Source: Desulfitobacterium dichloroeliminans LMG P-21439
Lineage (GTDB): Bacteria > Bacillota > Desulfitobacteriia > Desulfitobacteriales > Desulfitobacteriaceae
Reading direction: 5' to 3'
Length of the DNA stretch: 64,000 bases
NCBI RefSeq assembly: GCF_000243135.2
Contig: NC_019903.1
Span: forward strand, 3,510,001-3,574,000
Shown here: piece by piece, positions 1 through 9,700 of the stretch
How the letters are laid out: every line of letters begins with the position of its first letter
Position numbering within the stretch: the stretch's first letter is position 1
Program-made: the position numbers and the translations under genes
The notes under the pieces: model-generated
Databases searched by the model: none
Told to the model about the DNA's origin: nothing
Seen by the model: the letters and a program-made list of their open reading frames with translations, nothing else

Positions 1-52
1 GTAGCCAAAGCAACGCCACTATGGCTCCCAGTGCTGTAAGTTGTATATTCAT
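1..52 (-). CDS. Partial CDS, N-terminus only, unknown
   Basis: An ATG at 52-50 on the minus strand is preceded by a strong purine-rich ribosome binding site (GGAGGGAGAG). It opens a frame of 17 residues, beginning MNIQLTALGA and very hydrophobic, that runs off the window edge. The product is probably a membrane protein or carries a signal anchor, but too little is visible for a family call. It lies downstream of fabZ on the same strand, separated by an intrinsic terminator, so it is probably transcribed independently. Confidence 0.5.
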   Translation of the reverse strand, partial: MNIQLTALGAIVALLWL

Positions 53-142
53 CTTTCTTTCTCTCCCTCCTACCCTAGCCTATGCAAGAATTGTAGAAGG
101 GTAATTTGTCTCAAGATAGGCATTCAGTACCGCACGAACGTT

Positions 143-172
143 CCCCTCTGAAAGAAGTCTCGCTCAAAGCAG
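143..172. repeat. Short dispersed repeat, copy 1
   Basis: This stretch shares a core (CCCCTCTGAAA, then GAAGTCTCG, then TCAA and GCA) with positions 34229-34260. The match is about 27 of 31 positions with one single-base gap, and a CATTCA word lies upstream in both. Both copies are intergenic. I do not recognise a named element. Confidence 0.5.
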
Positions 173-252
173 GGATATGAAGTATTAGGAAAGAATTCTT
201 ATAGTGCAAACAAAATGCATTGATCACCGAACAAATCCAGTTCAATACGCAC

Positions 253-284
253 AAAAAACCAGGGCGAGCAACGCTCCCCCTGGC
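253..284 (-). terminator. Rho-independent terminator of fabZ
   Basis: CCAGGG-x-GAGC at 259-269 pairs with GCTC-x-CCCTGG at 273-283. Read on the minus strand, the hairpin is followed by six T residues. It lies about 30 bases after the fabZ stop codon. Confidence 0.85.
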
Positions 285-315
285 TTTTGAATGGTCTATA
301 CGATTCAAATTCGTC

Positions 316-753
316 TTAGTTTTCTAATTTTGGACCTACCGCAAATTTCAAGGTACCCTCAGCTACTACATCATTTCCCACATAAGCTTTGCCCTGAGCA
401 ACGCCAATACCGCGTTTGAGCTTAAGCAGTTCAACTTCCAAACGAAGTTGGTCTCCTGGGATGACTTGTTTGCGGAACCGCACGTCCTCAAGTCCGGCAA
501 AAAGCGCCACATGTCCTGCGTATTCCGGCAGCTTTAGTAGAATGACGGCTCCCACCTGGGCCAAGGCTTCCATAATCAGCACACCAGGCATCACGGGATA
601 ACCCGGAAAATGCCCTTGGAAAAAGGGCTCATTGCCGGAAACATTTTTTAATCCCACACCGCGTTTTCCTTCCTCTAATTCGAGAATGCGATCAACCAGT
701 AAAAAAGGATAACGATGAGGAATGATTTTTTGAATTTCTTGACTTTCTAACAT
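316..753 (-). CDS. fabZ: 3-hydroxyacyl-ACP dehydratase FabZ
   Basis: FabZ removes water from beta-hydroxyacyl-ACP in the type II fatty acid elongation cycle in the cytoplasm. The 145-residue product has the single hot-dog fold length of the family. The catalytic His lies in [12 protein letters not shown] near residue 14 and the catalytic Glu in [21 protein letters not shown] chose the ATG at 753 because GGGAGG lies 8 bases upstream; an in-frame ATG 21 bases earlier has no comparable site. The gene stands alone, is divergent from the glycosyltransferase gene at 848 and ends in its own terminator. Confidence 0.95.
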   Translation of the reverse strand: MLESQEIQKIIPHRYPFLLVDRILELEEGKRGVGLKNVSGNEPFFQGHFPGYPVMPGVLIMEALAQVGAVILLKLPEYAGHVALFAGLEDVRFRKQVIPGDQLRLEVELLKLKRGIGVAQGKAYVGNDVVAEGTLKFAVGPKLEN

Positions 754-847
754 ATAGAGGGCCTCCCATCCCATGGTTTTTAGTACCTAGTCACAATTTC
801 ATGTACACTTAGTATAACCGAGTTTGGCGAAGAAGGGAAGAACCGCA

Positions 848-1969
848 TTGGCTACCTACAAAGTATTACAATTAATTGGCGGTGGAGAAATCGGGGGTGC
901 CGAGCAGCATGTTCTAACCCTGCTACAGGGTCTTCACTCGGCCTCTTTATCCCTGACTTCAGGCTGTTTAGTCGCCGGACCTTTTGCCAAGCTTACTGAG
1001 GAGCGTGGAATTCCCACTCTACTCTTTCCCATGAGACATGCTCTGGATCTATCCCCTTTGCCCAAGCTAATAGAGGTGATACGCCGAGAAGAGTTTTCGC
1101 TTCTCCACACTCATGGCTCCCGGGCCAATCTTCTTGGCAGATTGGCCGGCTGGCGCTTAAAGATTCCTGTGATCAGCACAGTCCATAGCTCCCTTCGACA
1201 AGATTATCTTTCCCCGCAGGCTGCCCGCTTAGCCCTAACCTTAGATCGTCTAACCCTGCCCCTGACTTCTGGAATTATCACGGTTTCCGAGGCTTTAGCT
1301 CAAGAGGTTGCTGCACGTGGAGGGCAAAAGATTCGCACCATCTACAACGGAATCCAGCTCCTACCTCAGCTTGATTCTCTCGAGGAAAGGGATAATTTAC
1401 GTCAGTGTTTTCGCCAAATATGGAAAATCCCTAACGGTGCCCTAGTACTCGGCTGTGTCGCTCGCCTGCACCCAACGAAAGGCTTAAGCACGCTCCTTGA
1501 GGCAGCGCAAATCCTCCGGAGCCAATTCCCCTTAATCCATATTCTTATCATCGGTGACGGACCCCTTCACTCAGAACTCCAAAAACAAGCAAAATCTCTT
1601 GATCTAACACTTACCCTGGCGGGATATCTACCTGATGCTTACCAAGCCCTTCCCGCTATGGATCTTTTTGTTCTTCCCTCCCTTAGCGAAGGCATGGGTC
1701 TAGTGCTCCTGGAAGCCATGCAAGCCCGTTTACCTATTGTTGCTACAGCTGTAGGAGGCATACCCGAAGTCATCCGCCACAAACAGGATGGGTTGCTGGT
1801 CCCTCCCGGGCAACCGAAGGATCTCGCCGAATCCTGTGCTGAGCTACTTCAAAAACCCGACCTTGCTGCCTCGTGTATAGCTTCCGGGGCAAAGCGCTGG
1901 CAGGATTTCAGCGTCCAGATGATGCTCAGACAAACTCAGAACTTTTATGGAGAAGTGTTGATGATTTAA
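848..1969 (+). CDS. GT-B fold glycosyltransferase (GT1/GT4 type)
   Basis: The 373-residue product resembles GT4-family glycosyltransferases that move a sugar from a nucleotide donor onto a lipid or polysaccharide acceptor. The N-terminus has the glycine-rich GGGEIGGAEQHV acceptor-side loop. The C-terminal half has the donor-binding pattern GCVARLHPTKGL, then LIIGDGPL, then PSLSEGMGLVLLEAMQA, whose E-x7-E pair is the family signature. There is no signal peptide, so it is cytoplasmic or peripheral to the membrane. The TTG at 848 is preferred because AAGGGAAG precedes it by 7 bases; an in-frame TTG at 824 lacks such a site. It is monocistronic, and the exact substrate cannot be told. Confidence 0.85.
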   Translation: MATYKVLQLIGGGEIGGAEQHVLTLLQGLHSASLSLTSGCLVAGPFAKLTEERGIPTLLFPMRHALDLSPLPKLIEVIRREEFSLLHTHGSRANLLGRLAGWRLKIPVISTVHSSLRQDYLSPQAARLALTLDRLTLPLTSGIITVSEALAQEVAARGGQKIRTIYNGIQLLPQLDSLEERDNLRQCFRQIWKIPNGALVLGCVARLHPTKGLSTLLEAAQILRSQFPLIHILIIGDGPLHSELQKQAKSLDLTLTLAGYLPDAYQALPAMDLFVLPSLSEGMGLVLLEAMQARLPIVATAVGGIPEVIRHKQDGLLVPPGQPKDLAESCAELLQKPDLAASCIASGAKRWQDFSVQMMLRQTQNFYGEVLMI

Positions 1970-1992
1970 GCTCATGACGTTAACTATATAAA

Positions 1993-2058
1993 CTAAAAGC
2001 AGATGCTCTTCTCAGGAATCGTTCACGGAACTATCCCTAGGAGAGCATCTGCTTTTAG
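1993..2058. terminator. Bidirectional terminator-like inverted repeat
   Basis: A perfect 17-base inverted repeat (1993-2009 with 2042-2058, beginning CTAAAAGCAGATGC) encloses a 32-base loop. It sits between the converging glycosyltransferase and rsgI genes. T-rich and A-rich bases lie in the outer stem, as in bidirectional terminators. Confidence 0.75.
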
Positions 2059-2072
2059 CTTAGCATCTATCA

Positions 2073-3305
2073 CTATTTCTGATATGTAAAATCTAAAATC
2101 GTGCGGAAATTCCAGCTATCCTTGTCTTGATGAATACTCTTACTATTCTCATTGCGAACTGACCATGGATAACGGTCGTTATCCTTCTCATCATGCTTTG
2201 ACCGCTCATCGGCTTTACCCGTATTCTTGTCATTTCCGCTCCTGTTATCCCTAGTGTCTGAATTAGCCTTATTGCTATTGGACTTCTCAGAGTTATCATT
2301 TTTCTTAGAATTCTTCGTGGTGTCGCGTTCCGGCGAGTTTGCCCGGTTGTCGATGCCTCGGGAATTACTTCTGCCTTCATCCTTGCTGTTGTCTTTATCC
2401 GAATCCTTAGTCCTGTCCTTTGCGTTGTTAGTGTTATTCATTTCTTGGTTTCTTTCTTCCTTAGAGTCATCCTTTTGTGCATCTTTGCTGTTTGGGTTGC
2501 TTCTATTCGTGTGATCTGAAAAGTAATTATTGCTTTCGATTATATGATTATCCTTACGCAATTGCTCTTGAATCTCAGGGGTGTCTAATAGGCGTTCTCG
2601 CTGACCTTTTTCTTTGACTGTCTGCGAATCTACTGTGATACCAACTTTCTGAGCGGTATCAACTAAGGCATACTCCCCTAAAGACAGCCCTTTCTCTTGA
2701 GCCTGTTGTTTTTGTTCTGAGGTCAATTCATAGACCGCTACTGCCGGTTTAAGCCCCTGCTCCTCAACTGCTTCTTGGACTTTTCTGGTTACTTCTTCCG
2801 TATTGATGGTTTCAGCGAGTAATTTCTTCTTCGTATCCACAGCCGAATATCCTATCACAATCCAGCTTTGCTCTTCAGTCAAATATTGGAGTGCCGCTGA
2901 TTTCTGAATGATTTCATCCAGCGCCTCTTCCCAGGCTTTCCCTTCGAGGGAAAGCCCCAGCATCAGTTGCTCTGCTTCGGAATTCAAAGATTCCAGTTCC
3001 AAAACCTCTCCCTTTTGATCCAGAGTAAGCTGAAGGCTGGGATTAATATCGAGGGATATCATAGCAACCGCCGTTCTCGGTTGAAAAACACTCCACCCGA
3101 AGATGCTCATAAAGGTCAAGATAAAGACAGCAGCTATACTGGCTCCAATCCGCCAGATAGGCATCTTGTATTGAGTGGGAAGCTGAATTTCTTCTCCGAT
3201 CTCGACATTCCCTTTATACTTGAGTGTTTTAAACGCTCCATCACCGGTTAGGACCGTGATCTTCTGGTTATTCTTTTCTAAAACAACGCCCTTATTTTGG
3301 CTCAT
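2073..3305 (-). CDS. rsgI: Anti-sigma factor RsgI-like, with low-complexity tail
   Basis: RsgI proteins are single-pass membrane anti-sigma factors that hold SigI inactive. The 410-residue product has an N-terminal cytoplasmic domain (about residues 1-48, KGVVLEKNNQKITVLTGDG) and one membrane segment (about 50-73). An extracytoplasmic domain (about 75-240) begins with TAVAMISLDINPSLQLTLD, typical of the family. From about residue 245 onward the chain is almost wholly N, S, D, K, E and R in short irregular repeats, with no carbohydrate-binding module as in Clostridium thermocellum RsgI. The start overlaps the sigI stop by 4 bases, so the pair is translationally coupled. The family call rests on the N-terminal half and the neighbour. 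Confidence 0.88.
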   Translation of the reverse strand: MSQNKGVVLEKNNQKITVLTGDGAFKTLKYKGNVEIGEEIQLPTQYKMPIWRIGASIAAVFILTFMSIFGWSVFQPRTAVAMISLDINPSLQLTLDQKGEVLELESLNSEAEQLMLGLSLEGKAWEEALDEIIQKSAALQYLTEEQSWIVIGYSAVDTKKKLLAETINTEEVTRKVQEAVEEQGLKPAVAVYELTSEQKQQAQEKGLSLGEYALVDTAQKVGITVDSQTVKEKGQRERLLDTPEIQEQLRKDNHIIESNNYFSDHTNRSNPNSKDAQKDDSKEERNQEMNNTNNAKDRTKDSDKDNSKDEGRSNSRGIDNRANSPERDTTKNSKKNDNSEKSNSNKANSDTRDNRSGNDKNTGKADERSKHDEKDNDRYPWSVRNENSKSIHQDKDSWNFRTILDFTYQK

Positions 3306-4015
3306 CCTTCAGCCCTCCTTTCATCAGGGAGTACATATTCTCTTAAATAGATATAGTCATGTTGATTCGCGATTAATAAGGCCACAGCGAGGATATATTT
3401 TCTACCCCGTTCCAGCACTTTAGGATGGACTTGAGTCTTAATATTCAAGGCTTGCATGGGCAGTTTTCCCGTCTTCTCCACTTGAGCCCATAATTCTGAG
3501 GATAAAGCAAGGGTTCGAGCCACTCTGAGCAGGGTTTCTCGACTATCGCGGTGCTTCGGACATACTTCAGCTAGGACTTGAAAGGATAGTCCATAGCGTT
3601 TAAGGGCTAAAGAGAACTCTTGAATCTCGGCTGCTCGCTCTTGATTTTGCTGACGCTCCTGAAATTCATGGATCCCCACATGGATTTCTACGGCCTGACC
3701 TACTTCATCTTGATCCAACGATAAAGCGTCCCGCAAACGCTGTTTCCGATAATAATCTATAAGCCGGCGCTTCATCAGGAGCCGAGCGTAGGCTAAAAAA
3801 GGAACGCTGCGTTCTTCCTCAAAATGGTCAATAGCTTCGTTAAAGGCGATTAAAGCCTCGGATAATTCTTCATCTCTACCCCATTCTAAGGTACGGTGGC
3901 AGGTCTGGATGGAAACATGACGAATAAAAGGCTGAGATTCCTGTAAAAAGTCCTCTCTGGCCTGTGGGTCGAGTGTAATCTTCTCCCAGGACCATTTGAA
4001 TTCCCATTCAGGCAT
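3302..4015 (-). CDS. sigI: RNA polymerase sigma factor SigI
   Basis: SigI is a sigma-70-family alternative factor used for heat or envelope stress in Bacillus and for polysaccharide-responsive genes in some clostridia. The 237-residue product shows the region 2 pattern (ALIAFNEAIDHFEEERSVPF, LAYARLLMKRRLIDYYRKQ) and the C-terminal SigI helix-turn-helix region. The ATG at 4015 follows GGAGGTTGG by a few bases; the longer frame to 4144 has no site and would run into tagA. The next gene is its cognate anti-sigma factor, overlapping by ATGA. The stimulus is unknown. Confidence 0.9.
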   Translation of the reverse strand: MPEWEFKWSWEKITLDPQAREDFLQESQPFIRHVSIQTCHRTLEWGRDEELSEALIAFNEAIDHFEEERSVPFLAYARLLMKRRLIDYYRKQRLRDALSLDQDEVGQAVEIHVGIHEFQERQQNQERAAEIQEFSLALKRYGLSFQVLAEVCPKHRDSRETLLRVARTLALSSELWAQVEKTGKLPMQALNIKTQVHPKVLERGRKYILAVALLIANQHDYIYLREYVLPDERRAEG

Positions 4016-4085
4016 TTTCCAACCTCCTATCCTTAAATACGTAAATACGATTTTCTTTTGGGTCGGTGTCGAATCTTTTTTTATT

Positions 4086-4823
4086 TTAACGTGTTTTTCT
4101 GGTTCTCGCTTGTTCTTTATTGGATCGAATAACCTTCCAAGCAAAACGGGGAAGTACGAGTTGACGCTTAATTCTCGAGGGCTGTCTAATTAAGCGATAA
4201 AGCCACTCCAGATGAATATTTTGAATCCATTGGGGAGCTCTTTTATTGATTCCGGCCAAGGCATCGAAGCTACCGCCCACACCGATGCTTACTGTATTTA
4301 AATCCAAATGGGAAAACATCCAGAATTCCTGACGAGGGGCGCCTAAGCCAACAAACAAAAGGTCTGGCTTAAAATTGCGAATCTGCTCGACCAGGCTCGG
4401 CTCTTCCTCGCGGCTAAAATAACCGTGGGCAGCTTGCCACTGGAAGCCCGGGTGTTTCTCAGCAGCCTTCTGGGCTGCACGCTCAGCTACACCGGGTTGA
4501 CTCCCCAAAAAGAAAATTCGCCATTGCTTTTCTGCTGCTACAGGCAAAAGGGCTTCAACCAGATCGATACCGGTAACCCTTTCCACCACAGGATAACCTA
4601 AGTGCTTGGCTGCCCACACGACACCCACCCCATCCGGGGTAACGATCTGAGCAGAATTAATGAGCTGCTTCAGCCGGGCGTCCTTTCCGGCCCCATAGAT
4701 AAGTTCCGGATTCGCCGTCACCACTTGGATGGCTTGATGGTTGTTCACTGCTTCTTGTAGTTTAAGAAGGGTTTCTGACATGGTTTCCTTGTCAACTTTT
4801 ATACCCAATATATCTGCTCTCAT
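4086..4823 (-). CDS. tagA: WecG/TagA/CpsF-family glycosyltransferase
   Basis: Members of GT family 26 transfer N-acetylmannosamine or a related sugar onto undecaprenyl-linked GlcNAc in wall polymer synthesis. The 245-residue product shows the family blocks VVTANPELIYGAGKD, IVTPDGVGVVWAAKHLG, RIFFLGSQPGVAE and FVGLGAPRQEFWM, with the catalytic Thr-Pro-Asp triplet visible. The ATG at 4823 follows GGGGAGG by 8 bases. wecB at 33 kb could supply the ManNAc donor, which links the two genes functionally though they are far apart. It follows mbl on the same strand after a terminator. The acceptor specificity is inferred only. Confidence 0.9.
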   Translation of the reverse strand: MRADILGIKVDKETMSETLLKLQEAVNNHQAIQVVTANPELIYGAGKDARLKQLINSAQIVTPDGVGVVWAAKHLGYPVVERVTGIDLVEALLPVAAEKQWRIFFLGSQPGVAERAAQKAAEKHPGFQWQAAHGYFSREEEPSLVEQIRNFKPDLLFVGLGAPRQEFWMFSHLDLNTVSIGVGGSFDALAGINKRAPQWIQNIHLEWLYRLIRQPSRIKRQLVLPRFAWKVIRSNKEQARTRKTR

Positions 4824-4880
4824 CCAACAAACCTCCCCTAAGACGAAAAGTTTCACAATTATCATCGTTAATAACGGGAA

Positions 4881-4941
4881 AAATAAAAGCCGAGGCTTAG
4901 CTTCTCCCGGTCTCAACCGGATCCGCCCCTTTCCTCGGCTT
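4881..4941 (-). terminator. Terminator downstream of mbl
   Basis: AAGCCGAGG at 4887-4895 pairs with CCTCGGCTT at 4933-4941, and the loop contains an inner CCGGT/ACCGG stem. On the minus strand the outer stem is followed by a T-rich run. It separates mbl from tagA. Confidence 0.75.
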
Positions 4942-4986
4942 ATTTATGTTTGTCCCTGATAACCAACTGCTTATGTATTATAGTCC

Positions 4987-5973
4987 TTAAAAGCTATGTT
5001 CGAGTACCTTACCTGTTCCTAAAGCCACGCATGAAATAGGATCATCAGCCAAAGTCACCGGCAGCCCTGTTTCACGTGAAATTCGGGTATCAAAACCATA
5101 AATGAGGGATCCTCCACCGGTCATGACAATCCCTTTATTCAAAATGTCTGCAGAAAGCTCAGGGGGTGTGCGCTCCAATACTTCCTTAACAGCCCCAACA
5201 ATCGCTTCAACATTCTCTTCGAGGGCGAGATAACACTCTCGAGAATTCACATTTATCGTCTTAGGAAGACCTGTGACCAAATCTCTGCCCCGGACATCGA
5301 TTTCAGCATGATCAGGACGACCTTCGGGAATAGCAGAACCGACGGCTATCTTTACTTCTTCCGCTGTCCGCTCCCCAATCATCAAGTTATACTCACGTCG
5401 AATATGACGAATAATGGCTTCGTCGAATTTATCGCCGCCGACCCGCAGACTGCGTTTGGTAACAATTCCTTCAAGGGAAAGGACCGCCACATCTGAAGTT
5501 CCACCGCCAATATCCACAATCATATTACCCGTAGGTCCGGAAATATCCAATCCAGCACCTAAAGCAGCTGCGTAGGGTTCTTCAATCACCTTGACCTGTT
5601 TGGCACCAGCTTGATAAGCCGCTTGCTTAACAGCCCGTTCTTCAACCTCAGTTACCCCAGAGGGAATGCATACGACCACCCGGGTTTTGAATAAAGGCCA
5701 ACGACGCGCTCCGGCCTTTTCTAAAAAATATTTGAGCATCAGCTCGGTGGTCTGATAATCGGCGATAACTCCATCACGCATGGGGCGAACAGCAACAATG
5801 TTTCCTGGGGTTCTTCCCAGCATCATCCGTGCATCTTCCCCAACAGCGATTCGCTTGTTGGTATTCTTATCTATAGCAACAACCGAAGGTTCATGGAGAA
5901 CGATTCCCTTGCCTTTAACAAAAACTAAAACACTGGCTGTACCTAAATCAATTCCTAAGTCAATACCGAACAT
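4987..5973 (-). CDS. mbl: Rod-shape determining actin homologue (Mbl/MreB)
   Basis: Bacterial actin that polymerises under the membrane and guides lateral wall synthesis. The 328-residue product has the actin ATPase blocks: phosphate 1 [11 protein letters not shown] near the N-terminus, [17 protein letters not shown], phosphate 2 [16 protein letters not shown], and the adenosine motif [14 protein letters not shown]. The length fits MreB and Mbl equally. The position next to spoIIID matches the clostridial mreB2/mbl locus, and no mreC or mreD follows, so this is the stand-alone paralogue. Its leader contains two adjacent hairpins (6063-6123). Confidence 0.92.
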   Translation of the reverse strand: MFGIDLGIDLGTASVLVFVKGKGIVLHEPSVVAIDKNTNKRIAVGEDARMMLGRTPGNIVAVRPMRDGVIADYQTTELMLKYFLEKAGARRWPLFKTRVVVCIPSGVTEVEERAVKQAAYQAGAKQVKVIEEPYAAALGAGLDISGPTGNMIVDIGGGTSDVAVLSLEGIVTKRSLRVGGDKFDEAIIRHIRREYNLMIGERTAEEVKIAVGSAIPEGRPDHAEIDVRGRDLVTGLPKTINVNSRECYLALEENVEAIVGAVKEVLERTPPELSADILNKGIVMTGGGSLIYGFDTRISRETGLPVTLADDPISCVALGTGKVLEHSF

Positions 5974-6062
5974 TGGTTGTGGTACCCCTTTCTTACTCTT
6001 CTGGCTTGTCCATCCGGGAAAACTTCCAAACTCATCTTACTCGCTTTTCATGGTTGACTATT

Positions 6063-6102
6063 ACTTTTGCCGCCTAAGGTAACCTTATCTACGCAAAAGT
6101 AC
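6063..6102 (-). promoter_or_regulatory. Leader hairpin 1 upstream of mbl
   Basis: TACTTTTGC (6063-6071) pairs perfectly with GCAAAAGTA (6094-6102). The enclosed sequence holds a second small stem, TAAGG with CCTTA. The element lies about 90 bases before the mbl start and has no T run after it, so it is not an ordinary terminator. Confidence 0.5.
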
Positions 6103-6103
6103 A

Positions 6104-6123
6104 ATCTCCCCTGCGGGAGATTA
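6104..6123 (-). promoter_or_regulatory. Leader hairpin 2 upstream of mbl
   Basis: AATCTCCC pairs with GGGAGATT around a 4-base CTGC loop. It is one base away from hairpin 1. On the minus strand a TATAAT box (6121-6126) overlaps its outer edge, so it is either the first structure of the mbl transcript or an operator over the promoter. Confidence 0.45.
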
Positions 6124-6264
6124 TACATAATATACCACAATCTTTTATTCGATGAAAATACACTAATTCCTCTATTATTTTTATATATATACTTTAATCT
6201 AAACTATCTTTTGAGCCTTATTTATCTTAGGGTACCCTATCACTGAAATAATAACCTTTAACCT

Positions 6265-6513
6265 TTAATTCTCTTGATATTTCTTCCGAGTGGCTTCCCC
6301 ACCACGAATATGACGCTCTGCTTTATTGCTCTCCAGAATTTGTTTTACCTCCATGGCCAACTTTTCATTGATGAGGGGTAGTCGCTCTGTGACATCCTTG
6401 TGGACAGTCGATTTAGAGACTCCGAAAATGTCAGCTGTTTGTCGTACCGTGGCGCTCGATTCCATTATGTAATTCCCGATATCGAGTACACGTTTGCGGA
6501 TATATTCTTGCAC
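6265..6513 (-). CDS. spoIIID: Sporulation transcription factor SpoIIID
   Basis: SpoIIID is the small DNA-binding regulator that tunes SigE-dependent genes in the mother cell. The 82-residue product begins VQEYIRKRVLDIGNYIMES and contains the helix-turn-helix ATVRQTADIFGVSKSTVHKD, closely matching the family. I chose the GTG at 6513 because AAGGAGGG lies 7 bases upstream. The frame extends further, but only into sequence with no start site. In clostridia spoIIID lies between spoIIQ and mreB. Here mbl still follows, but the PFOR gene pair is inserted upstream on the other strand. Confidence 0.95.
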   Translation of the reverse strand: MQEYIRKRVLDIGNYIMESSATVRQTADIFGVSKSTVHKDVTERLPLINEKLAMEVKQILESNKAERHIRGGEATRKKYQEN

Positions 6514-6721
6514 CCAGAAGCCCTCCTTTTTGCAACGAAATTTTATACATTTATATGCACTTAAAACCAAAAAAGACATCCTCAATGGACGTCAGCGATT
6601 GGTAAATGATGTATAACAATGAAAACATACACTTTTAATAACAAAAAAATGTATGAGACTTTTTGAATAACGAATACTAAGGCTATATCCAAATGCTCAT
6701 TGTTTTAAAGGAGGTTCTCAC

Positions 6722-9700
6722 GTGGCAAGAAAAATGAAAACGATGGATGCTAATCAAGCCGCAGCCGAAGCGTCCTATGCTTTGACCGAGGTGGCGACCA
6801 TCTTCCCTATTACACCATCCTCACCGATGGCTGAAGCAGTCGATGAATGGTCGGCCCACAATCTGAAGAACATTTTTGATCAACCAGTTAAAGTAGTGGA
6901 AATGCAATCCGAGGCAGGCGCCGCGGCAGCAGTTCATGGTTCCCTCCAAGCTGGAGCACTGACCACAACCTACACCGCTTCGCAAGGTTTACTCCTGATG
7001 ATTCCCGAAATGTACAAGATGGTTGGAAATTTAGTCCCCGCTGTTTTCCATGTGAGTGCCCGGGGTTTAGCTACTCATGCTTTGTCCATCTTTGGTGACC
7101 ACTCTGATATTAATGCCTGCCGCCAAACAGGCTTTGCAATGCTTTGTTCCAACGATGTTCAAGAAGCCATGGATCTGGGTTACATAGCTCATCTCGCAGC
7201 CATTAAGTCGCGAATTCCTCAACTGCACTTCTTTGATGGGTTCAGAACGTCCCATGAAGTGCAAAAAATTGAAATTACCCCTTATGAAGAAATCGCCAAA
7301 CTCGTGGATTATGAGAAAATTCAACAATTCCGTGATAACGCTCTAAACCCTAATCATCCTGTCTTAAGGGGCACCGCACAAAACCCCGATATTTACTTTC
7401 AAGGACGTGAAGTTGCCAACCCCTTCTATGAGGCAGTTCCGGATATTATCGAAGATTACTTCAAAGAGTTTAAAAAAATTAGCGGGCGGGAATACCATCC
7501 CTTCCAATACTATGGAGACCCCAATGCTGAAAACATCATCGTGGCTATGGGTTCGGTATGTAACACGATTGAAGAGACCATTGACTTCCTCGCTCAAAGG
7601 GGAGAGAAGCTGGGGCTGATCAAAGTTCATCTCTATCGTCCCTTCTGCTCAAAATATTTCTTTGACGTTCTACCCCAATCCGTCAAAAAGATTGCCGTCC
7701 TGGATAGAACAAAGGAACCTGGCTCCACCGGAGAACCCCTTTACCTGGATATACTCCAAGTATTTAGTAAAGAAGAAAAACAACCCCTTATTGTGGGTGG
7801 CCGCTATGGTCTTGGATCGAAGGATACGACACCCTCGCAGATTTTGGCCGTCTATAAAAACCTTAACCAGAGCCAACCCAAAAACCGCTTCACCATCGGT
7901 ATCGTCGATGATGTCAGCAACACTTCTCTCCCTGAAGAAGAAATTATTGACGCTTCTCCTGAAGGTACCATTCGCTGCAAATTCTGGGGACTAGGCTCTG
8001 ATGGCACGGTAGGGGCCAATAAGAGTGCCATCAAGATTATCGGGGATAACACCAATCTTAATGTTCAAGGTTATTTCGAATATGACAGCAAAAAGTCGGG
8101 TGGAACGACCATATCCCACTTGCGTTTCGGTAAGCAACCTATTAAGTCCTCATACTTAGTTTTTGATGCGGACTATATTGCTTGTCACAATAAGTCCTTC
8201 ATCTATAACTACGATATCTTAAAGGGTCTGAAGAAGGGCGGCACCTTTGTCTTGAATTGCCCATGGACCAAGGAGGAAGTGGAAGATCACCTCCCTGCGG
8301 CACTTAAACGCTATATGGCTAAAAACGAGATTAACTTCTATTTAATCGACGCCATCGCTATCGCCCGAGGGATCGGGTTAGGCGGCCGGATTAATATGGT
8401 CATGCAGGCAGCCTTCTTTAAGCTGGCGAAGGTCATACCCATTGATGATGCTATTCGCTACTTAAAAGATTCTATTAATAAGGTCTATGGCAAAAAAGGT
8501 GCCAATATTGTCAAAATGAATGAGCAGGCCGTGGATCAGGGCATTGAATCCCTCATTGAGGTAAAGGTTCCTGCCGCTTGGGCCGACATTCCTGATGAGA
8601 ACATGCCTGTGAAAGAAGAATCCGACTTTGTCAAAAACATCCAACGTCCTATGGAACGTCATGCAGGAGATGATCTCCCCACCAGCGCCTTTGTCGGTAT
8701 GGAAGACGGAACCTTCCCCTTGGGCACGACTAAATACGAAAAGCGCGGAATTGCCGTGGTCGTTCCGGAATGGCAAATCGATAAATGTATTCAGTGTAAT
8801 CAATGCTCCTATGTCTGCCCTCATGCCACCATCCGCCCCTTCCTGCTGGACGAAGCAGAGTGTGGGAAAGCACCCGACACCTTCAAAACTAAGAAGCCCA
8901 ATTCGAAAAAGCTGGAGGGCTATCATTACCGAATTCAGGTTTCTCCTTTGGATTGCACCGGCTGCGGAAACTGTGCCGATATCTGTCCTGCCCCAGGAAA
9001 AGCTCTCGTCATGGAGCCTGCCGATCACGAAATCGAGATGGAGGCCGAAAACTGGGAATTTGCCATGACGGTCACCGAGAAACGAGACCTTCTCGATGTA
9101 AAAACCCTGATCGGCAGCCAGTTCGCACGACCCCTTCTGGAATTTAACGGAGCTTGCCCGGGCTGTGGTGAAACACCTTATGCGCGCCTGATTACCCAGC
9201 TTTATGGGGATCGCATGATTATCGCCAATGCCACCGGCTGTTCCTCCATTTGGGGAGGTAGTGCACCTTCTGTACCCTATACCACCAATGCCGAAGGTAA
9301 GGGTCCGGCGTGGATGAATCCTCTCTTTGAAGACAATGCTGAATTTGGGTATGGGATTTATCTAGGCTCCAAACAAATCCGCGAAAAAGTTGCACAACTC
9401 ATGAGTCAATGCCTAGAAGGTACTATTAGTTCCGAGCTGAAGGAAGCCTTCCAAGACTGGTTAGATAACTTCAATGATGGTGAAGGATCCAAGAAAGCTA
9501 GCGCTCGTGTTCTCGAGACGCTCCAAAAAGAGAAAATCTCCGCTAATCCTCTCCTTCAAGAAATCATGGCCAAAAAGGATTACCTAGTCAAGCCTTCGGT
9601 TTGGATTTTCGGTGGCGACGGGTTTGCCTATGATATTGGCTACAATGGTTTAGACCATGTCCTGGCCAGCGGCGATGACATAAATATTTTCATCTTCGAT

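Noticed and set aside
2093-2514. Open frames on both strands overlapping the rsgI tail.
   Set aside because: They are shadows of the low-complexity polar tail, with no ribosome sites.
4030-4070. CGACCC followed by CGTA before sigI, like an autoregulated SigI promoter.
   Set aside because: The spacing and hexamer differ from the SigI consensus I know; too weak to report.
6650-6690. CATACATT on the minus strand, resembling a SigE -10 box for spoIIID.
   Set aside because: The nearest -35-like TAGTATT is 17 bases away, too far for SigE, and the leader would be about 140 bases.
8462-9028. A 188-codon antisense frame inside the PFOR gene.
   Set aside because: No ribosome site, no family resemblance, and it mirrors a highly conserved coding sequence.
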